Shown here: positions 28,843 to 39,208 of the stretch, in pieces
Numbering within the stretch: the first letter of the stretch is position 1
Layout of the letters: each line of letters begins with the position of its first letter
Origin: Zymoseptoria tritici IPO323
Lineage: Eukaryota > Ascomycota > Dothideomycetes > Mycosphaerellales > Mycosphaerellaceae
Assembly: GCF_000219625.1 (NCBI RefSeq)
Contig: NC_018212.1
Location: forward strand, 2,126,501-2,190,500
DNA length: 64,000 nucleotides
Reading direction: 5' to 3'
Made by a program: the position numbers and the translations under genes
The notes under the pieces: generated by a model
The model's input: the letters and a program-made list of their open reading frames with translations, nothing else
Databases searched by the model: none
Told to the model about the DNA's origin: nothing

Positions 28843-29985
28843 TCAACGCTTAATATCGTCCACCGCCTCGTACCCGTCCGGCAGCATAACCACCGTGTTC
28901 TGCAGCTGAGTGATAGTGCCAGGCAGCATAGCCTTGATAAATGCCAGCAAGTCGGACACCTTGATTCCTCCCGCATTTTTAACAAGCATCTCCGTCTTCT
29001 TGTGGCCGCATCGTGAGTGGCTCGAGACATTGTGAATCCGGAGGAAGAAATCGCAGGCACCCTTCTTCCGTGTGCCAATGGCGACTTCAAGGCGGTCGAC
29101 GGGTGGGTTGGTGATGTACATTTCGTCGAAGAATGAAATCGTTGCGTTGGAGGGACGGAAGATGTGTTCCTCGAAAGAGGGACGGAGAGTCAAGCCACCG
29201 GCGGGCAAGTAGCGGTCGGAGGGGAGGAAGAGAAGTGGGTTTGGGAGGACCAAATTGAAGTTGGGAGCCGTAGGAAACGGGAGCGGAGGGGGATTTGGCC
29301 CCCAGCCGCAAGCGATGATGTTCGGGTTGCGGTGGTAGGGTGTTCGCAGTGGTGGGTGTCCGTGGGCTTGACCTTCACAAGCTGCAAGAAAGATGATACG
29401 CTTGAGGTCGGTGTTGTTGGCGATGACTGCGTTCGATTTGTGTGCGATCCTTCGGGCGTGCAGGATCTCCATGAAGGGCAATTGGACTAGGATTTTCTCC
29501 AAGAGCTCGGTGGTGTAGAAGAGTCGGTGACCAGCCGGGAGCTCGGGACCGGTATTGCCTTCTGCAGTAGCGACAGGAGATGGAACAACGTTGTTGTCCG
29601 GAGCGGCACTGTTGCCGTTGTGCGATGCGGGGAGAGGAGGGGAGTTGATGCGGCTGCTGGTCGGAGTTTTGGGAGCGGAGCTGTTGGCCTTCAGCCTGAT
29701 GTCGCTGGCGATGGTACGGTTTCCTTCCGCGGAAACGCCATCGTTTGCCTCGATATTGCTGCCGTTGACAGCGCGGTCCCCATCAGCATTGCTGGAGCTC
29801 AGCTCGTCTTCGCTATCGTCCAAAATGAGTCGGATGGGACCTGCCGCAGCTGTGGTCGAGGAGTGGTCTTTCGCAGGCGCAAAATTGGAATTCAGCTTGA
29901 TCTTTTTGGCGTGGCGGCCAGAGCGGGCACTCTTCTCGATGCGAGACACGAACGGAGACGCGGCAGAGTTGCGCTTATTGGCCAT
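28843..29985 (-). CDS. F-box protein, class 1, with basic N-terminus
   Basis: 380 aa, intronless, start at the ATG at 29985 (MANKRNSAAS). A basic patch near residues 20-32 (RSGRHAKKIKLNS) is a candidate nuclear localisation signal and is followed by an acidic patch (LDDSEDELSS). The F-box is at about 153-200 (LPAGHRLFYTTELLEKILVQL, EILHARRIAHKSNAVI, KRIIFL). A Pro-rich insert (GWGPNPPPLPFPTAP) precedes LPNPLLFL, LRPSFEEHIF, DEMYITNPPVDRLEVAIG, GGIKVSDLLAFI and VMLPDGYEAVDD. It shares the N-terminal GPIRL motif with the next gene (30543). SCF substrate receptor by family knowledge. Confidence 0.76.
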   Translation of the reverse strand: MANKRNSAASPFVSRIEKSARSGRHAKKIKLNSNFAPAKDHSSTTAAAGPIRLILDDSEDELSSSNADGDRAVNGSNIEANDGVSAEGNRTIASDIRLKANSSAPKTPTSSRINSPPLPASHNGNSAAPDNNVVPSPVATAEGNTGPELPAGHRLFYTTELLEKILVQLPFMEILHARRIAHKSNAVIANNTDLKRIIFLAACEGQAHGHPPLRTPYHRNPNIIACGWGPNPPPLPFPTAPNFNLVLPNPLLFLPSDRYLPAGGLTLRPSFEEHIFRPSNATISFFDEMYITNPPVDRLEVAIGTRKKGACDFFLRIHNVSSHSRCGHKKTEMLVKNAGGIKVSDLLAFIKAMLPGTITQLQNTVVMLPDGYEAVDDIKR

Positions 29986-30542
29986 GGTAATGGTGAACGA
30001 AAGGGAGGCGTCGATGTTGAGGTGTCCGCACGAAGTGGCTGAAATGAGAGTTGAAGATCGGACAGCCGGCGGTATCACAGGTACCCAATCATGCTCACGA
30101 CTCACCAGTCGAGCGCGAGAAGATGGGGCAGAATGGCGGTCCCAGCTTCGTCGGCGTGAGGTTTATGAGTCGTTCTAGCAAGCACAGAGATAGGCACGGC
30201 ACAAAACGGTAGGGCGACCCGTACCTGCTGCGGTGTTCACTGCATCTGACTCGAACAGGACGGCGAGGAAAGGTCTTAGAATCGATGTAAAAGATGCCAT
30301 TTGTGGTCGTATCAATTGCTGCGGAGAGAGGAAGTACAAATGATCATGGCTTTAGCAGCCAGATGTGACTAGGCCAGACTCGATCGACTATAATCCAAGA
30401 CCGTCTGTCGAACAACTCAGTGCATTCAGCTCCAAGATCAGATATCTTCGCCACCATCCTGGGAACTCAGCATGCCAGTTCGAAGCAAGTACCCACAGTG
30501 TTGTATCCCCCCCGCAGGCCATACCCGTCGCAATCACGCCTT
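29986..30542. other. Intergenic, no gene seen
   Basis: About 560 bp upstream of one F-box gene and downstream of the next. Nothing recognisable. Confidence 0.4.
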
Positions 30543-31847
30543 TCACTCAATCTGCCGTCCGCTCCCGCCTTTGTAGTCGTCGTCGCCGTATATGATATCA
30601 GAATCCATGAACATCACCGGCGCACGATGCTTCCTCGCCCCAATCTGCCTCTCGTTCAACCATCGACGAGGCCCATCGAAGTCTTCCGCCACAGCCTCGT
30701 GGAGCGCAGGCATCATAACCACCGAGTTGATTAGCATGTACTTCCCTTTCCTGTTGGCCGGATGACTGCACGACTTTACAATAGCTGCAACCAAGTCCCT
30801 CACCTTGATGCCTCCCTCCTTGCGAACCTCGCGATCGGTGACACTGTGACCGCAGTCTCCCAACATCGTGTTGTGCAGCTGCCGGTTGAAACCACAGCGC
30901 CGGACGGTCCTCCGCGAGCCCAAGTTCAGCCGCAGCATCTCAATGGGAGGGTTGGTGGCGAACATCTCATCCATCATCGGGAAGGAGTCGCCGTAAGTGC
31001 CGAGGGCGTACTCCTCAAATTTTGGCCGCAGGGTCAATGCGCCCGTGGGCAAGCGGATGTCGATACGTCCGAAGACGAACGGGTTCCGCTGGACGAGAGT
31101 CAGCTCCGGTGGCATTGGTCGAGGGCGAGAGCCCGTGCGGAAGGAAATTCGGTCCGCTGGCTGTCCAAACGTGGGTCCGTGTTGGCGCTCGAGAAAGATA
31201 ATGCGGCGGAGGTCTTTGTTCTTGGCGATGACCGCGTTGAACTTGTGTGTAACCTGTCTTGCGCGAAGAATGTCGTTCGGGGATGAAGAGACCTGGATGA
31301 GGACTTTCTCCAGAAGTTCCGTGGTGCAGAAGACACGGAGAGCAGCGGGCAGCTCCGCGGTCAATGCGCTATCTTTTGCCATGCCCATGTCAAAAAGGCT
31401 GACTCCCGCACTAAACGCAGCGTCGCTGCTCCCGGCAGTGGCGATTGAAGTGGAGGGAAAAGGACCAGAGGCAAGAGGATCTTCGTTCGGGATGGTGTTG
31501 CTGAGACCGATGCCGTCGCCCATGTTGCTTCGATCACAAGTGGTAGGCGAGAGGGCGGAAGAGGTGGAGTCGTTCTCTGCAGGCGCACAGAGAATGTTGA
31601 GGTCGCTCTTCGCCAGCCGTATGGGCCCACGAATCTTGTCGATGCGGGAAGGAGATGTTTCGATCTTCCGATCTGAAGCGCTTTCGATGAGCGCAGTACC
31701 ATTGTTTACCCTCTTCTCTGACCTGACGGCACCAAGGCGTGCGCGGAGACGTCCGATGGCTGCGTCGTAGTCGTTCGATGACATCTTGCTGTCATCCGCG
31801 GTCTTCTCGCTCTCGTCCAAGCTCCTGACACCGCGGTCATTTGCCAT
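30543..31847 (-). CDS. F-box protein, class 1, long form
   Basis: 434 aa from the first in-frame ATG at 31847 (MANDRGVRSLDES); the frame is open further upstream only through a GTG. The N-terminal 160 residues contain an Arg-rich helix (IGRLRARLGAVRSEKR) and the GPIRL motif shared with the neighbour. The F-box is at about 170-219 (LRVFCTTELLEKVLIQ, DILRARQVTHKFNAVI, RRIIFLER). Then come VQRNPFVF, LTLRPKFEEYALG, DEMFATNPPIEMLRLNLG, EGGIKVRDLVAAIV and a VVMMPALHEAV end. The C-terminus extends about 40 residues beyond the usual end (RRWLNERQIGARK ...), an extension not seen in paralogues. Confidence 0.74.
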   Translation of the reverse strand: MANDRGVRSLDESEKTADDSKMSSNDYDAAIGRLRARLGAVRSEKRVNNGTALIESASDRKIETSPSRIDKIRGPIRLAKSDLNILCAPAENDSTSSALSPTTCDRSNMGDGIGLSNTIPNEDPLASGPFPSTSIATAGSSDAAFSAGVSLFDMGMAKDSALTAELPAALRVFCTTELLEKVLIQVSSSPNDILRARQVTHKFNAVIAKNKDLRRIIFLERQHGPTFGQPADRISFRTGSRPRPMPPELTLVQRNPFVFGRIDIRLPTGALTLRPKFEEYALGTYGDSFPMMDEMFATNPPIEMLRLNLGSRRTVRRCGFNRQLHNTMLGDCGHSVTDREVRKEGGIKVRDLVAAIVKSCSHPANRKGKYMLINSVVMMPALHEAVAEDFDGPRRWLNERQIGARKHRAPVMFMDSDIIYGDDDYKGGSGRQIE

Positions 31848-32428
31848 TCTCTTTGCTTTGCTAAGATATTCGAACCAAGAAATGGATCTGTCCGAGAGCG
31901 CGAGAGTTGAAGAAATGTTTCTGGTTTGAACAGCACGGGAGAGGATGCCAGTTTCTCGACATCTGGTAACTGACCAACTTCTCAACTTGGGGTACCAAAA
32001 TCTTCCGAACGTACTCACCTATACGCATGATAGAGTGGCAGTACAGACGAGGGAATCGAGAGCTCATTGTACGTACGAGGATGTTGAGTAGCGGCCGACC
32101 TTGAGCTAGGCGGCCTCGAGAGTCTTGAAATATGCTTTGGTATCACAGTCTGGCTTCGCTCTACGTATGCTGTTCATCCGGGCCTCGATACAAGTTTGTG
32201 GTTCTTGCTTTACGACGAAGAAGAATGCATAAGTACTGCAAAGACAATGCCGTGAATTCCTCCCGAAGTCCCGTATCAAAATGACCCCAGGAATTCTCCG
32301 CATTCGATGCAGACAATCGGCCATCGCCCAAACACCCACGCCGACCCACTTTGACCTCTTCGCAATGCGCGCGCCGTCCTCGCCAAGCTTGCACTCAGAT
32401 TCATCACGCCGTCTCCATTGCACCAACC
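31848..32428. other. Intergenic, no gene seen
   Basis: About 580 bp between same-strand F-box genes. Short overlapping frames only. Confidence 0.4.
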
Positions 32429-33364
32429 TCAACCATCCGACCCGTCTCTAACAACCTCCATCTTGCCCAACAACTGCACGAGGCAACCCTCGATCCTCCA
32501 CTTCTGCTCCCCATTCTCGTCGACTTCTGCGAGGAACTTCCGCAACGCCTGAACCAAGTGCTGCACCTTCAGTTCGCCTGAGCCACACTCGATGCCCGTC
32601 CCGGGTCCATGACCGCAGCGAATTTCGTCCGTCATGTTCATGTGGTATCGTCCCTCGAACCAGCAATCTTCCTCGGCGTAAAGGGTGCCCTTTCGTTGCT
32701 CCGCAAGTAGCTTCTCATGAAGATGAAGATTTATGCGGCCGACCGGTGGATTGAAGAGATACATGGCTTCGATCGTGGCGTTCGTGTCGCCGGAAAGGAC
32801 GTAGCTTTCAAAGCCATGGGACAGGCTTAGCGCTCCAGTGCACCACCGCGGGTTCGTGGCGCCGAAGACGAATGGGTTGCGTGAGACGAGGCTGAGGTTT
32901 TCGGGATGCTCGGGTTCATTTATGGCAAACCTTTTGTTGCGTGAGAGCTCGCAATGCACAATCTTGCGATGAGCTGGCTGTCCTGTCGGCGCGGTGGGTT
33001 TCGGGTGAAGGAAGATCTCCCGTCTTAGTGGTATAGAGCGGCAGATGACGGCGTGACATGTTGGTGTGATTGCTCGGGCGTGGAAGACTTTCAGGCTGCA
33101 GAGGTCGGCAAACATCAAGATCTTTTCGCAGAGTTCGTAGATGCCGAAGACTCGGGTCGAGGCAGAGAGATCTGGGACGTCAGATGCGGTCATGCTCTTG
33201 TCTTCGCTGTTATTGTTCGTCGTGGTACTTGAAGTGGCGTCTGGGTTCTTGAATATGGTCTTGATCTCTTCTTCACGACCTTGATGCTGGCCTTTCTTCT
33301 TCTTTCCAGTCGCCAAGGATCCTTTCTGTGCATCGTCCGCAAACCTGCGCTTGTGTCGACCCAT
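32429..33364 (-). CDS. F-box protein, class 1, Lys-rich N-terminus
   Basis: 311 aa, intronless, start at the ATG at 33364 (MGRHKRRFADDA). A KKKKG cluster near residue 21 suggests nuclear import. The F-box is at about 70-119 (TRVFGIYELCEKILMFADL, KVFHARAITPTCHAVI, RREIFLH). Then VSRNPFVFG, LSLSHGFESYVLSG, EAMYLFNPPVGRINLHLHEK, a 'CWFEGRYHMN ... RCGHGPG' insert, SGELKVQHLVQAL and CLVQLLGKMEVVRDG. The MYLFNPP in place of MYITNPP is unusual. It is divergently arranged with the gene at 33794. Confidence 0.75.
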   Translation of the reverse strand: MGRHKRRFADDAQKGSLATGKKKKGQHQGREEEIKTIFKNPDATSSTTTNNNSEDKSMTASDVPDLSASTRVFGIYELCEKILMFADLCSLKVFHARAITPTCHAVICRSIPLRREIFLHPKPTAPTGQPAHRKIVHCELSRNKRFAINEPEHPENLSLVSRNPFVFGATNPRWCTGALSLSHGFESYVLSGDTNATIEAMYLFNPPVGRINLHLHEKLLAEQRKGTLYAEEDCWFEGRYHMNMTDEIRCGHGPGTGIECGSGELKVQHLVQALRKFLAEVDENGEQKWRIEGCLVQLLGKMEVVRDGSDG

Positions 33365-33793
33365 GATAGCGCGTGGTAGTTCCGAGACTCGGCTGATTCT
33401 GGAGGCTGATGAGATGTTGTTTGATGCACTGCTTGGTGCACTGATCAGCGCGCTGTTTAACACCTTGTTTGTGGATTGCTAGATAAGTCCTTTGTCGAGC
33501 ATATGGTCAAATGCCAGCTCAGTCCCGAGATTCTGTTGATTAGAGTTCATCATTTCATTCCTCAATAGCACTGTTGTATAACAGTGCAAATAGCTTTATA
33601 TCCACACATCAGCAGTACACCAATAGCTTTATACCTCTGGAGTGAAGAGTCACCCCGCGGGTCGCAGGCATTTCACGCTAGTGCTAGTCCAGCCTCACGT
33701 CCACAAATCTTCTTCTTTTCAATTCTCTCTTCCACACTGGCTGACCATCACGGAAAGATACATTCCTGATATTCCACGCAACCGACGGAAGAA
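33365..33793. promoter_or_regulatory. Shared divergent promoter region
   Basis: 429 bp between the start codons of two head-to-head F-box genes, presumably holding both promoters. The plus-side leader (33700-33790) is CT-rich. Confidence 0.45.
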
Positions 33794-34735
33794 ATGTCGC
33801 AACAGACCGCAGCCGAAGGAGGCTCAGCTGCGCAAGATCCACAAGTCAACCACGAAACGAACGAAGCCAGCCGCAAAGACGGCACTACAATGGTGCCTCC
33901 CGACTCCACGAACGCCCACATCTCTATAAAAGCCAATCAACATGCGACAATGTCCTCTGCGACTCCTTCTTCCACTGCTGCAGCCGACTGGGACAACAGC
34001 GCCGCTTGCCGGGTATTCGAGACTCCCGAGCTTTGCGAGATGATTCTGTCTTCCGTCAAACCCATCGAAATTCTGCGCACTCGCCAGCTGAGCAAGCATT
34101 TCTCCCGCGTCATCTACAACTCCGTGACACTCATGCGCATGATCTTCCTCTCGCCTACAAACGCAGGACCCAGCGGTAACGCCCCATTCCGAGATGCTAG
34201 ATACGGATACCGAGACGGCGGACGCAACTACGACGCTCCCTACATCCTCAATCTGGTGCAACGCAACCCTTTCGTCTTCGATGGCGTCAACACAAGCTGG
34301 TCCACAGGCGCACTAAGCCTGAAGCAGAAGTTCGAAGAGTACATCATGAGCGACGCAGAGGACCTCCCGGGTGGGGAAATGTTCATTACAAACCCTCCAG
34401 TCAAGTCGGTACATTTCTCTCTTGGGGACTACGAGGTCTGTGACGACGACATTCGCCACATGCATTGTGCTTGGGGCGAGAGGACCCACGTCTCACACCT
34501 TTGGAAGTCTTGCTTCCACGTTCCCGTCGGTGGAATTGCGACTACAGACGGCGTGAAGGTGAAGCATTTGGTGGAGTTCTTGCAGTGGAAGCTGTCGGTT
34601 GCCAATGCAGACGGCGAGCGAAGGTTCACCATTCAGGACTGTATTGTGCAGCTCCCGGTGCCATTCGAGGTCGTCGGCGATGAGACGGATCAGAACGCTC
34701 CGGGGATCGGCCAGATGAGTTATGCCTGGATGTAG
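33794..34735 (+). CDS. F-box protein, class 1
   Basis: 313 aa, intronless, from the ATG at 33794 (MSQQTAAEGGS). F-box at about 72-119: CRVFETPELCEMILSSVKPI, EILRTRQLSKHFSRVI, MRMIFLSP. It continues with a Tyr/Arg/Gly-rich spacer (RYGYRDGGRNYD), VQRNPFVFDG, LSLKQKFEEYIM, GEMFITNPPVKSVHFSLG, a Cys/His-containing insert (MHCAWGERTHVSHLWKSCFH), DGVKVKHLVEFL and CIVQLPVPFEVVGDE. The insert matches the position of the inserts in the genes at 32429 and 36044. Predicted SCF receptor; target unknown. Confidence 0.75.
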   Translation: MSQQTAAEGGSAAQDPQVNHETNEASRKDGTTMVPPDSTNAHISIKANQHATMSSATPSSTAAADWDNSAACRVFETPELCEMILSSVKPIEILRTRQLSKHFSRVIYNSVTLMRMIFLSPTNAGPSGNAPFRDARYGYRDGGRNYDAPYILNLVQRNPFVFDGVNTSWSTGALSLKQKFEEYIMSDAEDLPGGEMFITNPPVKSVHFSLGDYEVCDDDIRHMHCAWGERTHVSHLWKSCFHVPVGGIATTDGVKVKHLVEFLQWKLSVANADGERRFTIQDCIVQLPVPFEVVGDETDQNAPGIGQMSYAWM

Positions 34736-34986
34736 CATGGTTGCTGAACAGGATGATCAGAAGGGCCGCATCGGACGATTGCGGGTCGTGAGGAAGTCGA
34801 TGGACATCAGGAATGGAGAGGGACCAAGGTTGGCGTGACTTCAAGCTTGGGCGTCTTTGTTCGTCCAACAACAGACATCGCAGCTGCACGGGAACGGATC
34901 TCATAGGAGCTGTGCTAGAATTCTACCTTCTAGCTGATGACCAGTAGTTCATGCTTGAGAGGGAGCATCAGGCAGACTTGAATACT

Positions 34987-35909
34987 CTAGCATTCGTTCT
35001 TGGTCGCCCATACTACGTTCCTACTGAAAAAATCGCTCACTTCTTCTTGTGCCACCATCTTGACAGCAGACGGTCTACTGACTCGCGCCTCTTCGCCATT
35101 TCCATCCTCATTTGCGATCTCCTCATCAGGCTCCTCAGCGTCCTGAACCATCATCGCTTCCTTCAGCACCTCAAGGCCATCGGGCAGAATGGCCAGACAG
35201 TTTGTCGCCTGGTATATGGGCACATCCCCGTCAACCATCAGATCAAACTGCCGGCTCAGAAATCCCGCCAGGTCAGCGACCTTCAGCCCCGACTTTCTCC
35301 GAATAACGCGTCGGTAATCGTGCCCGCAGTGGAAAGGGTCATCGAACTTGCAGTGTCGATGCAGACCATTCTTGTAGAAGGAGCAGTTACCGCGCTCCAC
35401 CATCTCGCCAGGACCGCACTCCGCCCGGTCTCTGGCGCTCGCTTCCGTCATGCTCAAAGAGAGTATGAGTTCCGTGACCGGTAGGTTGGTCAGGAACATG
35501 TCGGCGGGGAAGCGCGTTGGAGCAGAGTCCTCCACTTCACCGGTGACGAACTCCGCGAAGGCGTCGCTCACTCTGAGAGAACCGACTCCCCAGTCGAGAT
35601 TGGGCGGGTCGAAGACGAGTGGATTCTAGTGGAAGGAATCTTCGGGGGATAGATCGGGCTGGTGGTGACGGTCATCTTTCCTAATGGCCCTAATGGCGAT
35701 CGTGTTCTTGGGGCCTGTGTATTGCTGGTGTGATCTTCGACAAGGACTGCAGCAATGTAGAGAAGGTGCTGCGATCCGTCCATTGAGATTTCCCGGAGAG
35801 GTGCGGGCGCTTTCTTTGTCGTCTCTTTCCGGAAGGGAAATGCGTCTCCAGTGTCATCAGCCATTGCGACAGTGGTGATGACTTGGAGAATCGATCGAGA
35901 AGCAGACAA
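34987..35909 (-). pseudogene. F-box-family C-terminal half, F-box lost
   Basis: From about 35627 down to 34987 one frame encodes a good class-1 C-terminal half: NPLVFDPPNLDWGVGSL, SDAFAEFVTG, ADMFLTNLPVTELILSL, FHCGHDYRRVIRRKSGLKVADLAGFL and LAILPDGLEVLKE. It is closest to the neighbour at 36044. Directly before NPLVFD is an in-frame TAG, and the upstream sequence (35909-35628) runs in another frame with no F-box signature. No convincing intron restores one. Read as a tandem copy that lost its 5' half by deletion and frameshift. A spliced functional model cannot be fully excluded. Confidence 0.6.
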
Positions 35910-36043
35910 CCAGTTTGTACTTCGCAGGCAATGTCAATCGTACATTGGTGTTCCCCGCCGCCTTCATCTTGACTCGCCTGGTCTGACTGGACCATACGCA
36001 AGTCCGTAACGCAACGCCAAATGCCATCCAAAGCAAGAATTCC

Positions 36044-37108
36044 TTACTCCCTCTCGTCCTCCGCCTCTGCTTCCTGAAACACATCGCCCTGCAACACCTC
36101 GTGATCCTCCGGCAACACCACCAAACAATTCTTCGCCGAGTACCACGTCTCCTCGTCATCACGGAGCGTGACCAAATGTCTCCTCGAGAACCCCACCAGA
36201 TGGCGCACCCTTAATCCCGAGCGCTGCCAGATCGTGCGTGTGGTGATGTGTCCACAGTGCTGAAAATCACCGGCTTCTCGCTCACTGTGCTGGCCGTCCT
36301 CCTCGAACAAACACTCTCCCTGGATCTCGCCGTCGTAAGTGTTCTCGGCGAGGTAAATGGCGAGGTCCTCGATTGGTGGGTTGATGAGAAACATGTCATC
36401 GAGGAGTGGAAAGGGCCCGTCTGATGTGTTCGTCACCCAGTTTGCGAACTTGTCACTGACTGTGAGAATGCGGACGGGATAGTGGGCGTTCGGTGGGTCG
36501 AAGACGAATGGGTTGTACAGCACGTAGTTGGGTGGCTCGGGTGCTTCGTCGTCCGGGTCGAGCTGCTGTGTACCTGCGTTCCCTCCGCCGACACGCACCG
36601 CTGGTGTGCCCTTCGGCGGCGAGTCCATCGCTGATAGGAAGATGATCGACCCCAGCGGCGAGGAGCCCGCGATGGTCTGTCGAAGGACACGATTGACTTG
36701 ACGCGCGCGGAGAATGCTCCTCGTGTCGAGGTTGGCGCAGATGTGTTCGCCAATCTCCTTGATCGAAAGGACTGTGCGGCAGGCCTCGCCAGGGATGACT
36801 TCCAGCTCAACCTTTGGATTTGCCATGTTCCTCTCTCCCACCTCTTGTTCCACCTGCTCCCAGGATTTGCGAGCCGGCTCCTCTGTGGAGGTCTTCCTTT
36901 TCTTGGTACTGGTGGTATCATTCATGGCAGCTCCACTGCGCTTGGTGCCCGAGATCGATTCCGGAGCTGCAGTACCATTAGTCTGCTGTGGTCGTCTGAA
37001 AATGGCAGCCGAGTCAAGGACAAGGCCGTCCCTACATTTCTCCTTGAATTCGACGACCGAGAGATCGTGCTTCGAATCTTGCGCATAAGCGCGGGTGTTG
37101 CGGGACAT
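36044..37108 (-). CDS. F-box protein, class 1, with basic patch
   Basis: 354 aa, intronless, start at the ATG at 37108 (MSRNTRAYAQDS). A TKKRKTS cluster near residue 68 is a candidate nuclear signal. The F-box-like region is at about 111-158 (RTVLSIKEIGEHICANL, SILRARQVNRVLRQTI, GSIIFLSA), diverged at the first helix. Then LYNPFVFDPPNAHY, LTVSDKFANWVT, DDMFLINPPIEDLAIYL, an acidic insert with GDFQHCGHITTRTIWQ, SGLRVRHLVGFS and CLVVLPEDHEVL. The tail is Glu-rich (QEAEAEDERE). The gene at 34987 is its decayed tandem relative. Confidence 0.72.
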   Translation of the reverse strand: MSRNTRAYAQDSKHDLSVVEFKEKCRDGLVLDSAAIFRRPQQTNGTAAPESISGTKRSGAAMNDTTSTKKRKTSTEEPARKSWEQVEQEVGERNMANPKVELEVIPGEACRTVLSIKEIGEHICANLDTRSILRARQVNRVLRQTIAGSSPLGSIIFLSAMDSPPKGTPAVRVGGGNAGTQQLDPDDEAPEPPNYVLYNPFVFDPPNAHYPVRILTVSDKFANWVTNTSDGPFPLLDDMFLINPPIEDLAIYLAENTYDGEIQGECLFEEDGQHSEREAGDFQHCGHITTRTIWQRSGLRVRHLVGFSRRHLVTLRDDEETWYSAKNCLVVLPEDHEVLQGDVFQEAEAEDERE

Positions 37109-38116
37109 TGTTGCTGAGAATGTGCTTGTCTTGAAGTATGCGCCTTCTTTGTGCAGCTTCAGTCGATACTTCAATATTTTGTAAATCGCTGATGTTCGGG
37201 AAGAAGTGGAAAGCTGAGAGGAGATGAACTTTTAGCAGCCCGCATATGAAAAGCTTGGCATGGGCCGGCGACTCGTTCCGGTCTCCCGAATCTGGGACGG
37301 GAGATGTGGTATGTCGAATCGATGAAGATGTTGAGTATAAACCGCGCAAAATGGCTGTATATATGGTCAGGGCGAGCGGCGTGGTGGGTATGTGTTGCCG
37401 AATCAAGCATACGTCTCCACATAGTGGTGTTAGCGTGGTTTGACATGTTGTCGATGATTAGTGAAGATATGCAAGCCGGTCCAACGGTAAACAGTAGCAT
37501 GACGAGGATTTCCAATAGCAAGGGCATGCAGGTATGTCTGACAGGACGCCATAAGAGAGAAATCCTGTCCTCGACTATCCCTCATCCCCAAGTTGTAGTG
37601 GGTCGAAAGGCAGAGAAGAGGCCATGCTCTGATCTGAATGAATGAGAGCAGTGCTATTTTGGAGATCTATGAAACGCGATCCGTAGGAGTAGGATAGTCG
37701 CCAACTAGACAAAGAGAAAACAGGTTGAAAGAATGGAAGAGCAAGCTAACCATCTAGCAAACCGCCGAAAGCAGCAGACGAGAACAATGAAATGTTTGAG
37801 CAAGCAGACATTGATACGTGCTGGAGAACCGTAGAAATTGCCACTCCGAAGGCTAAGATGTATCTTGCAGCTTCTCGATCAGCCGTCCGACTTTCCACAT
37901 TGATGACCGCACAAAAGCGCTCTGGTCCCATTCGATCTGCCGTGCTGGGTCGCAGACGAGTCTTGCAGCCGCTGCATTTCGACCCGACTAATCCCGGACC
38001 GGATGTCAGAAGCTCCTCGAGAAAACAGCGAGCAGCTATAACTATGCTCAGGTAGAATCATGCTCCCAAGCATTGCTCTCTTACTGCCCGTACAGTCTTC
38101 CTACATTGAGCGTTGT
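37109..38116. other. Intergenic, no gene seen
   Basis: About 1 kb between class-1 and class-2 F-box genes. Only short frames; no repeat or RNA gene recognised. Confidence 0.45.
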
Positions 38117-39208
38117 CTAGAACCCGTCCTCTACATCATCGTCATCCGCCATGGTGTCATCTGTATACACCACGTTCGACCTCTCGGGTCCCAGGTCCAT
38201 TACCTCGTAGCCGTCCCTCACCTTCAGAGCAACGTCGTGGCGTCCCTTCAACGCGTCCTGAAATCTGCTAATCATCACGGGGTGGGTCTTCTCCAAGTAC
38301 GCTTCGAAGCACTTCTTGACGTCCTTGACCTTGACACCATCTCCATCCGATTTTAGTCCTAGCCATACCGTCTGCCTCACCAACTGCGAATCTTCCGAAC
38401 CCCACCAGCCAAAGGCAAGTCGAACGTTGGAGACTGGCGGTTGGGTGAGAAACATTTCGCCGATGGAAAGATCAACGCCGTCATCCCTGTGGTCGAAGTA
38501 CGTCTTCAAGTTGGGGCAGAAGTCGGCGTACTGATCTTCGCCGTATGGCTCCGCGGGAAGAGGTCGGATGATGAAGGGATTGGTGCGGAGCAGACGCTCG
38601 TTGGCGGGAATGCCTTGACGGCCGCCGTTTTCCGCCTTGCTGGACTCTCCTTCGTTTATTCTCTGACGTTTGACAGCGATGCCAGTGAGAACCGTGTTGT
38701 CGACAGCGAAGAAAAGACGGCGCTGAAGCTTGATGGAGCCGCGAATGGTATTCTTGAAAGTCGTCGAGACGCGAATGCAGCGGAGGATATCGCGCTCAGA
38801 GGAGAGGTTGGTAAGGATATGCTCCAGAATTTCAGTCGTTTTGAGGACCTTGTGGCATTTACACTGCGTAGGGGCGTTGTCTTCGTGGAGCTTCTCTTCA
38901 TCAGTCGCGGGATCGGGCTTTGCGATGGCTGCGCTGTCGATGGGTGTAGAGTTCAGCGGGTTCGGCGTGGCTTCCTTCTTGCTCGATGTCGGTCCTTGTG
39001 AGGTGGCGACTCCAACAGGCGCGTCTTGTTGTGTAGTATACGGCTGTCCATCATCGTCAGCATGGAACATACCGAACGAAGCGCCTCCAGGACCTCGGAC
39101 CATGTTTTCGCTGCCGCTCTCCTTGCTCGGGACCTCGTCAATCGGCGCATTTGCTGTAGCTGGGGCTGCGTTCAAACCGTGCCGAGGGCGAAGATCGTAT
39201 CGCGCCAT
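38117..39208 (-). CDS. F-box protein, class 2, with MARYDLRPR N-terminus
   Basis: 363 aa from the ATG at 39208. It begins MARYDLRPRHG, a motif shared with the genes at 40667 and 42070. The frame is open throughout; those two genes carry an intron at a nearby position but no canonical one is needed here. The F-box is at about 120-167 (KVLKTTEILEHILTNL, DILRCIRVSTTFKNTI, IKLQRRLFFAVD). Then a 'GRQGIPANERLLRTNPFII' segment, GEMFLTQPPVSNVRLAFGWW, DGVKVKDVKKCFEAYL and VALKVRDGYEVMDLGPE. Predicted SCF substrate receptor; target unknown. Confidence 0.75.
   Translation of the reverse strand: MARYDLRPRHGLNAAPATANAPIDEVPSKESGSENMVRGPGGASFGMFHADDDGQPYTTQQDAPVGVATSQGPTSSKKEATPNPLNSTPIDSAAIAKPDPATDEEKLHEDNAPTQCKCHKVLKTTEILEHILTNLSSERDILRCIRVSTTFKNTIRGSIKLQRRLFFAVDNTVLTGIAVKRQRINEGESSKAENGGRQGIPANERLLRTNPFIIRPLPAEPYGEDQYADFCPNLKTYFDHRDDGVDLSIGEMFLTQPPVSNVRLAFGWWGSEDSQLVRQTVWLGLKSDGDGVKVKDVKKCFEAYLEKTHPVMISRFQDALKGRHDVALKVRDGYEVMDLGPERSNVVYTDDTMADDDDVEDGF

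Noticed and set aside
39090..39115. Possible intron near GTCCGA or GTATGT in the gene at 38117-39208, by analogy with its neighbours
   Set aside because: The GTATGT option would give an intron of only about 29 bp and the other donor is non-canonical; the uninterrupted frame is simpler.
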